A DNA stretch of 64,000 nucleotides from Chara braunii (taxonomy: Eukaryota; Streptophyta; Charophyceae; Charales; Characeae): assembly GCA_003427395.1 (NCBI GenBank), contig BFEA01000518.1:52100-116099 (forward strand), given 5' to 3'. The position numbers and the translations under genes are program-made. Below the pieces are notes generated by a model. The model ran no database searches. It saw nothing but the letters and a program-made list of their open reading frames with translations, and was not told the origin of the DNA. This document shows, one piece after another, positions 57,620 through 64,000 of the stretch. Positions within the stretch are counted from its first letter, which is position 1; every line of letters starts with the position of its first letter.

Positions 57620-57879
57620 CAAGATGCCGCGCCCAACCATTCATTCATTTGTTGCGTAAACCATGCGGAAGCGCTGCTACAGCGTCTTGTGCGAGGTGGT
57701 TTGCAGATTGCCTGATGGAGAAGTGGGCTGAGAGGAAAGAGACGTGGCCATAGCCGCAGGTGTAGTTGCCACAATCAGGGAACAGGTAAGCTTCTTTTGC
57801 TCTGCTCCAGCCCTCGCTGGTCGCTACCTTCTTCTTCCTCTCAATGTCCACTTCCTCTCTCCTCGTATGCATCTGTTTG

Positions 57880-58035
57880 TCTCCGTCTGTCTGGCTATCT
57901 CTGTTGGTCTGTACATCTTGAATGCTTGTCTGTTTGTATGTCTGTCTCTCTCAGTCTGTCTGTTCGTTTGTTTGTTTCTATCTACCTGTCTGTTCGTTTG
58001 TCTGTTTCTGTCTGCCTGTCTGTCTGCCTTATTTT
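57880..58035. repeat. Degenerate (CTGT)n tract
   Basis: CTGTCTGT with TTTG and TACC interruptions. It generates Cys/Leu/Val-rich frames that mimic membrane proteins but shift with the repeat. Confidence 0.8.
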
Positions 58036-58309
58036 TCTCTCTTTCTATGTGTGCGGGTAGGAGTTGATGTGAGTACAGTGATGATTCATAGCCCCACCGA
58101 GACAAGTTTGAATCTGATCGGTGTTCTTAGCTTTGTATTCTCTGAGTTTGTGTGGGCGAAAACTGCGACCTTGTTTGTCATCTGTTTGCATGCATGCCGT
58201 ACATCGAGGAAGACAAGTCTGATTACAATAATAATCATAATAGTAAAATGATAATAATAATACTAAAATAATAATAATAAAATAACAATAATAATAATAA
58301 TAAACGAAT

Positions 58310-58660
58310 GTAAGGAAAACGAGCAGCGAGATGACAATATCCATATTGCACAATCATATTGAAAGGCAGGATGTATAATAAGGTTCAGAAAGCAGCATTG
58401 TACCAATATAACACCAATGGAGAATCGTAACATTGGAAACCAAATGTCAATGGGAGTTTGCTCTCGCCACCACCAACGTATGTATCCATGGCTTTCTCCC
58501 GACTTGGTGCTTGGCGCCCAACCTACTCCCTACAGAGCTACCATCTGCCTACTAATCGACAATGCAACTGTTGACGTTAGCAGGCAATGAAATGCTTGAA
58601 GAGGTTGCTCATGCATACCATCGCCAATACAAGGTGAGAACCCTCACATCATCATCATCA
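58310..58660 (+). repeat. Repeat unit ending in a splice-donor-like motif, copy 1
   Basis: After a (TAA)n tract, this unit (GAGATG.CAAT, CATATTGAAAG, CAATGGAG.TTCGTAA, ATTGTCAATACAAGGT) recurs at 59450-59790 with about 1.13 kb spacing. It ends TACAAGGTGAGAACC followed by TCACATCATCATC. The copies are diverged and noncoding. Confidence 0.65.
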
Positions 58661-58699
58661 TCCTTCACCTATCTCCTCTCTCATCTCTCTCTCTCTCTC

Positions 58700-58885
58700 T
58701 TTCTGTGTGTGTGTGTGTGTGACTGTGCCTGATAGTGCGTGACTGTGCACAACCGTTTGTGTGACTGTGAACGACCGAGTGTGACCTATGCACAACGTGT
58801 GTGACCGTGCACGACTGTGTTGTCACTGTGCACGACTGTGGGTGTCACTGCGCACGACTGTGGGTGACTGTGCATCGTTAGTGAA
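58700..58885. repeat. (GT)n and degenerate GTGCACGACTGTG repeat
   Basis: GT-rich tandem phrase with a 12-14 bp unit. Similar GTGTGTCAC-type repeats occur at 49090-49235 and 56360-56740, linking this region with copies B and C. Confidence 0.7.
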
Positions 58886-59359
58886 AACACATTTTATGCA
58901 TACCCAATCGAGAATNGTGCATGAGTTACTTCAAATAAGAGCTCANCAAAANCTCCTTATTGACGTTGTTAGAATAGTNGTATCTCCATCAGTACGNAAC
59001 NAACATCGATTTCCTGATCTGTCTGTTTGGTACCTGTCAGTCCTCTTGCCCGTCTCAGACAGTCCGTCCGTCTGACTGTGTACTTGTGTATTCCAAGCAT
59101 CTGACCGTGTAGGACAGCTCGATTGTTGGTCCGTATGTCTGTCTTTTCTTTCTCTCCCTTAGTGCGTGTAATCTCCAGCCTGACCCCGTGTATGTGAATC
59201 AGAGAGTTGTTGGATTCCATTACACCATAGCCAGTTGGACTTATATCTAAACATTGTTCTTATCAGTCCCATCTCTGAGTTTCAAGTTTGGGCGCCCGTC
59301 ACTAGTTTGGTGGGGACCCTGTTCGCCTATATGTGACGAGGGAATGAAACGAGCCAGGT

Positions 59360-59392
59360 ATGATAATAATAATATTAATAAAATAATAGTAA

Positions 59393-59447
<55 letters not shown>

Positions 59448-59450
59448 GCA
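59360..59450. repeat. (TAA)n tract
   Basis: Long uninterrupted TAA run between the two related units. Confidence 0.9.
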
Positions 59451-59790
59451 AGAAAAATAAACAATATCGAGATGGCAATTTCAAAATGCACCACCATATT
59501 GAAAGTCAGATAGTCACACCGTGTCCAGAGAGTAGCATTGCACCAATAATACCTCAATGGAGGTTCGTAATACTAAAACCCAATATCCAGGAGAGCAGAC
59601 TTTCTCCACATCATCACAAGAGTTCAGTCCCTTCACTCTTCTACCCAGTGCTTATCGCCCAGCCTTCCCCTTCACAGTTCCTATAGTTTACGAATTGACA
59701 ATGCNGCCTTTGACATCAGNGGCAACCCGTAGCACTTGAAGGTGTCGCTTGTGCAGACCATTGTCAATACAAGGTAAGTGTCCTCACATC
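59450..59790 (+). repeat. Repeat unit ending in a splice-donor-like motif, copy 2
   Basis: Aligned with 58310-58660 throughout. It ends TACAAGGTAAGTGTCC, a textbook donor sequence, then TCACATCATCATC. Several Ns fall inside. Confidence 0.65.
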
Positions 59791-59819
59791 ATCATCATCA
59801 TCATCACCGACTCCAATNT

Positions 59820-60033
59820 CGGCATCCCACCTGGCGCTCGGCGCCCAGACTACAGGTGGCAATCCTATCTGGCCTATATTATGATGACGAATGATGACGT
59901 CAACAACTTTCCAAATACGGGCAGATCTCGGCCAATGCCGCATCCGTCAAGCACCAGGTATGTTCCTCGTATCACTCACAACTTCGTTTCCCCCACTCAA
60001 AGATGCTGCATGCACCCAAGAGTTATCATGCAC

Positions 60034-60116
<83 letters not shown>

Positions 60117-60500
60117 AAAAGATGATCAATAGTGAACTTTAGCAATCAAAGAGCATCATATACATGGGACTAGATAGTCGTGACCTCGAACCAACTGCAG
60201 CATTGCATCACGAGACTCACCAACTAAGAACACACTAAGAGTTCATAATTAACAATGTTGAAATAGTCCCATCATCGTCAACGAAGATCCTGAGTTGATA
60301 TCCTATCTGGCACTCGGCGCCCAAACTATACGTGGCAGATCCTATCTAGCCTATACTACGAAGTCGAAAGATGACATCAACAACATTCCCGGAGTATGAG
60401 CATATGACGACCAATGTCGCATGCTTCCAGCACCAGGTATGTCTCGCGCTACACTCACAGACTCGACCCCCCTCATTCACAGATGCCACGTGTCCCCAGG
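59820..60500 (+). repeat. Two copies of a ~200-bp unit (CTGGC.CTCGGCGCCCA)
   Basis: The segment 59825-60020 and the segment 60295-60500 share CTGGC.CTCGGCGCCCA, TGGCA.ATCCTATCT.GCCTAT, GATGAC.TCAACAAC and CACCAGGTATGT. Each ends with a donor-like GTATGT. A (TAA)n tract (60036-60110) separates them. Confidence 0.7.
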
Positions 60501-60640
60501 CTATGCACTCTCCTTCTCTCCCTCCTTCCCCTTTTCTCTCTCTTCTCCTTCTCCTCCCTCTTCTTCTTCTCCTCCTCCTTCTTCTTCTTCTCCTTCTTCT
60601 TCTTCTCCTTCTTCTTCTTCCCTGCGCATCTCTCTACCAT
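60500..60640. repeat. Polypyrimidine (TCC/TTC)n tract
   Basis: C/T-rich repeat after the second unit; open frames are artefacts. Confidence 0.85.
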
Positions 60641-61040
60641 CCAAATAGCTTCTCCCCCTTCCGCGCATTTCCTCCTTCTGCCTCGTACCTGGCCATAATG
60701 CCGGCCAGGTTCCACTCATTCGGCGAGAGTCAGTCCCCCTTCCTGTTTTCTTCTTTTTTGCTTCCTCAAACCTACGTAGTACCAATCACGGCCATGATTC
60801 CAAACACAGTAATAATAGACATACTACTATTATTACCACTATGATTAAAACAATATTAATATTAATAATAATATCAATAATAACAAATGAGAAATAATAT
60901 TAATAATAATATCAATAGTAACAATGAGAACGACTGTATACCAGCCACGTTTCCTGCCCGATACAGTCATGTCCGGGGGGGTTGTTCTATTCGGGGAAGA
61001 GAGCTCGCAATAGCGACAACATCGACCGTTGAGTAGCAGG

Positions 61041-61042
<2 letters not shown>

Positions 61043-61115
<73 letters not shown>

Positions 61116-61138
61116 NNNNNNNNNNNNNNNNNNNNNNN

Positions 61139-61200
<62 letters not shown>

Positions 61201-61221
61201 CCTCTCTCTCTCTCTCTCTCT
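61043..61221. repeat. (CT)n microsatellite with a 23-base N gap
   Basis: CT run with Ns at 61116-61138, starting just after a donor-like CAGGTATCT. True length unknown because of the gap. Confidence 0.95.
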
Positions 61222-61381
61222 GTGCCCAGTCCGATCCTCACTGTGTGATTTGTTCCGTAGCGCGGGGCGAGCCGTGGGTCGGAGAGCTGTTGGCCAAGGT
61301 TGGAGACTTATCGTCTCCTCTTACTCTCTCTCCTCCTCTCTTTCTCTCTCCTCGATCTTTCTCTCTCCCCTCGATCTCTCT

Positions 61382-61386
61382 CACAC

Positions 61387-61461
<75 letters not shown>

Positions 61462-61464
61462 CAC
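61382..61464. repeat. (CA)n microsatellite
   Basis: About 35 CA units after CT-rich sequence. It is followed at 61475-61548 by a small imperfect hairpin with arms GGATGAGCAAA and TTTGCTCATTC. Confidence 0.95.
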
Positions 61465-62096
61465 TCCATCCATAGGATGAGCAAAAATGGAATGAATCTT
61501 CCGGTGAAAAGTGGAAATATACACTGCCACTTTTTGATTTGCTCATTCTATCGATCCAAGTGGTGCGCGTCGAGCAAGTGGGGCTGAAGACTTATAGGCT
61601 CTCTCTCTCTCTCTCGCACACTCACACACATACTCTCCCACACACACATACACACATACATGTGTAATATCTCAGAGTAGTAGTGGGATATTCNANCGAT
61701 TTCTCCCAAAGAATCGATCGAAAGTACTCTTCGTTCACACATACATACACATGCATAGTAGTGAATCTTTCCTCTCTCTAGTGGTAGATTCGTTCGAATT
61801 TATTTTTTTTATTTTTTATTTTTTTTTGTTTATCCTATCGACGGAGGTACCATGAGGTAAGCCGTGAGATTNAAGCTTACTTGTTCTCTATATCGCTCCA
61901 CCGTCGTCGTCGTCAGCCTGCACGTCGTCCTCGTCCTCGTCAGTCGTCGTCGTTGGTGGTCGTCTTCCCTCTCAAAGTGCCACGCGCCCCGCCACGGTGT
62001 GCAACCAACTGTGACCATAGTACGAGGCCGTCAGACATAGGCGCGCGACTCAACAAGTCGGGCAGCTGATAGGTAAGGCGCCCTAACCCCATCTCT

Positions 62097-62319
62097 CTTC
62101 TTCTTCTTCTTCTCCTTCTTCTTCTTCTTTCTTCTTCTTCTTCTTCTTCTTCTTCTTCTTCTTCTTCTTCTTCTTCTTCTTCTTCTTCTGGTCGCCGCGC
62201 TTGTCTGACTGTCAGCGCTCCTCCCTTGCGCTGCTGCCTCTTCTTCTCCGCGCACTCTTTCTCCCATGCTCACCGCTTCTTCTTCTTCTTCTTCTTCTTC
62301 TTCTTCTTCTTCTTCTTCG
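62097..62319. repeat. (CTT)n tracts
   Basis: Two CTT runs (62097-62189 and 62276-62319) separated by CG-rich sequence. They follow a GTAAGG donor-like motif at 62072. Just beyond, 62458-62515 has two small palindromes (ACAGATT..AATCTGT and AGATTCACT..AGTGAATCT). Confidence 0.9.
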
Positions 62320-62639
62320 TGCACCTCACGCGGCTATCTCCCCTGCTCCCCGCGTGCTAACTTTCTGCATGTGTGCGCTCCTCTCGTCATGTTCGTTCGC
62401 CGAGCACTCAGCCCGAACCCGCGGGCCAGAGTCTCGGTTGCTATGTCTGCGGTCGAACAGATTTCGTCAAAACGAATCTGTCCGACTTTCCTATGTAGAT
62501 TCACTAAAGTGAATCTTTGGAAGCTTGTAGTAGCTACGGGATTAGTAAGAAACAAAGAAATAAGAAATAATAAAGAAAAATTAAATTAAATTATATATAA
62601 AAAAAAACGAATCCAACTAACAATGAAAATCAAATGAAT

Positions 62640-63330
62640 AAATAAACAAATCTAACAGCTAACTCGTCCGAATCAGATAAGGCTAGGATCATCGTCCCCT
62701 CATGCCTATTGAAGACCAAGGTCTCTGTTCGGCAGAGGAACGACCTCCCCAGAAGGATAGGGTGGTCGACATCGGGCATGACGAAGAAGCACGTTCGTTC
62801 CCTTACCTCCCAATTTCCACCATCACGTTAGACGCAGTGTCGCAGAAAATTGTCTTACAGTTGGTGCCATGCAGCATACCATGATCCGAGTGGTCAACCT
62901 CCAGCCCTAGCATGGTCGCATCTCGCTCCCGGATAATGTTCATCTCAGCGTCCGTGTCCACCATTGTGATGCTCGGCTGGTCCCTCACCTTCAGATCCAC
63001 CAACCCACACGCCACACATTTCCAATCCATCCTGGTGCCCGCCTCTGTCCACTCTATCTCCCTTGGCAAAATCGAACTTAGGTGGACGTTGGGCACTAAC
63101 CTTCGTGAGAGCCGCCCTTTCAGCTCACCCCGGAGCCTTGGTGCCGACACCAAGATGTCTTTTAGATTCATCAAATCATTATGGCCCTCCAGGAGCTTGT
63201 CCACCATTCGCTCCACGTCAAAGCCCTCCTCCAGCTGACTGTGTACCTCTTCCTCTTTGGCACGCCGTCGTGCAGGCTTGGCTCTGCCCCTCCCTGAATC
63301 CCTCTCTTCCTGGCCCTCTTCTCGGCCCAC
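62640..63330 (-). pseudogene. Aspartic protease region of another gypsy element
   Basis: The frame 63330-62803 reads ..FDVERMVDKLLEGHNDLM.., CVACG, then the protease active-site region SITMVDTDAEMNIIRERDA, in which the usual DTG is DTD. After a one-base frameshift near 62803 the sequence continues ERTCFFVMPDVDHPILLGRSFLCRTETLVF, with ILLGRSFL as the second conserved strand. Coding similarity ends near 62640 in AT-rich DNA. The changed Gly and the frameshift both indicate an inactive copy. RT and integrase are not found adjacent. Confidence 0.8.
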
Positions 63331-63947
63331 CGGTCCTCATCTTGCCGGAGCCTCTCGTCCTCTTCGTCATCACCCTCCTCGTCTTCCTCCTGAACCTCCA
63401 CCACTTCTTTCCTTCGTTCAGGCTCAGGTTCCCTTCGAGGAGGCGCCCGACCAGGTGCCTGGCTGGGCCCTTGACTAACGGTAGCCTTATTTTGGCCCCT
63501 AGTCTGCGCGGCCTGTGGCACCCTTCCATGCGACGTAGGGGGCCTGAAGGTCATCCCTGACCTAGGACCTGCCCCGGCTGTTGCCACGCTTGGACACCCT
63601 TGCGGTCCTGATGACGACTCCGGGACGGACCCATAGAGCATCACTTCAGGGAGGCTCATCTCCCACTGCCGGGCCTCTTCACACATCACCCTCAATCACT
63701 CCTAGTACCTGCCCACCTTTGCAAGCAGGTCCTTCATCCTTTCCAGGATGGTCGAGGCGGACTCTCCCACCACTTCCAACCCCTCATTGTCCGACTCAAT
63801 GACTATCGGCTCCTCCTTTATAGTCCCTGCCTTTAGTTGTTGAGTCACTTCCTCACTCTCATCCACAATCTCTTCAACCCTCACACTCGGATCCTCCCTT
63901 TCTTGCCATATCCTAAACATCGCTGGGGCTGCTGGTGGCCCTGCCAC
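63171..63947 (-). pseudogene. Gag C-terminal region of the same gypsy element
   Basis: Upstream of the protease on the minus strand: an acidic segment (63947-63702, SVRVEEIVDESEE.., ending in a stop at 63702), then 63695-63171 with MSLPEVMLYGSVP, a Pro/Arg-rich stretch, EEDEEGDDEEDERLRQ and RWAEKRARKRG. The last 150 bases overlap the protease frame, so the true protein shifts frame near 63320. The beginning of gag lies outside the window. Confidence 0.65.
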
Positions 63948-64000
63948 CGCTCGCCTGAGGGCTTCCTGCCTGATTCCTCCTAGGGTCCTGGGATTGATAT

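Overview
This window is eukaryotic nuclear DNA that is almost entirely repeats. There is no operon-like coding, no rRNA block and no convincing single-copy host gene. Long tracts of (CT)n, (TAA)n, (GAA)n and (CA)n, N gaps, plant-type retrotransposon primer-binding sites (initiator-Met type and the TGGCGCCGTTGCCGGGGAC type), tRNA-derived SINE heads and several foldback MITEs point to a large plant-lineage genome. The gag/protease wording of the elements (for example VDTDAEMNII and ILLGRSFL at 62.6-63.3 kb, and the gag-like ORF at 43-45 kb) reminds me of charophyte algae such as Chara. That is inference from memory, not a search result.

Layout. 0-3.6 kb: low complexity, a cluster of short inverted-repeat elements, and a 645-bp inverted-repeat element carrying a 37-bp minisatellite. 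3.66-17.42 kb: a nearly complete but decayed Ty3/gypsy element on the minus strand (LTR, PBS, gag, zinc knuckle/protease, RT, RNase H, an unusual Cys/His finger, integrase, an extra 3' ORF, LTR). Its LTRs are 2.4 kb long (3.3 kb where two MITEs have inserted) and contain an open reading frame of about 190 codons in the sense orientation. 17.4-25.4 kb: purine tract, tandem repeats, three tRNA-derived SINEs, more foldback elements and a LINE C-terminal fragment. 25.49-28.79 kb: a second, truncated copy of the same gypsy family on the plus strand (LTR + PBS + gag), with the LTR ORF again recognisable.

28.8-42.2 kb: noncoding, including an AT-rich block (30.3-32.1 kb), a 123-bp tandem array (34.4-35.1 kb) and an array of hairpins with a near-invariant loop and compensating stem changes (35.3-36.2 kb). 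42.26-45.58 kb: the end of another minus-strand gypsy element, with the integrase C-terminus followed, after a plausible splice acceptor, by a long gag-like ORF. 45.58-~56 kb: two related LTR-like copies (B and C) around about 3 kb of noncoding DNA with a PBS next to copy C, i.e. an element like a large noncoding (LARD-type) retrotransposon that interrupts the integrase. 56-62.6 kb: diverged tandem duplications with repeated TATA/promoter modules, splice-donor-like motifs and (TAA)n tracts. 62.6-64 kb: gag/protease of a further gypsy element.

The parts work together only as nested transposons: older elements are broken by younger ones, and paired LTRs let one see empty and occupied insertion sites directly. 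The observations most worth following are the LTR-embedded ORF, the covarying hairpin array, the gag-like ORF downstream of integrase, and two 95-bp duplications around single Ns that look like assembly scars.
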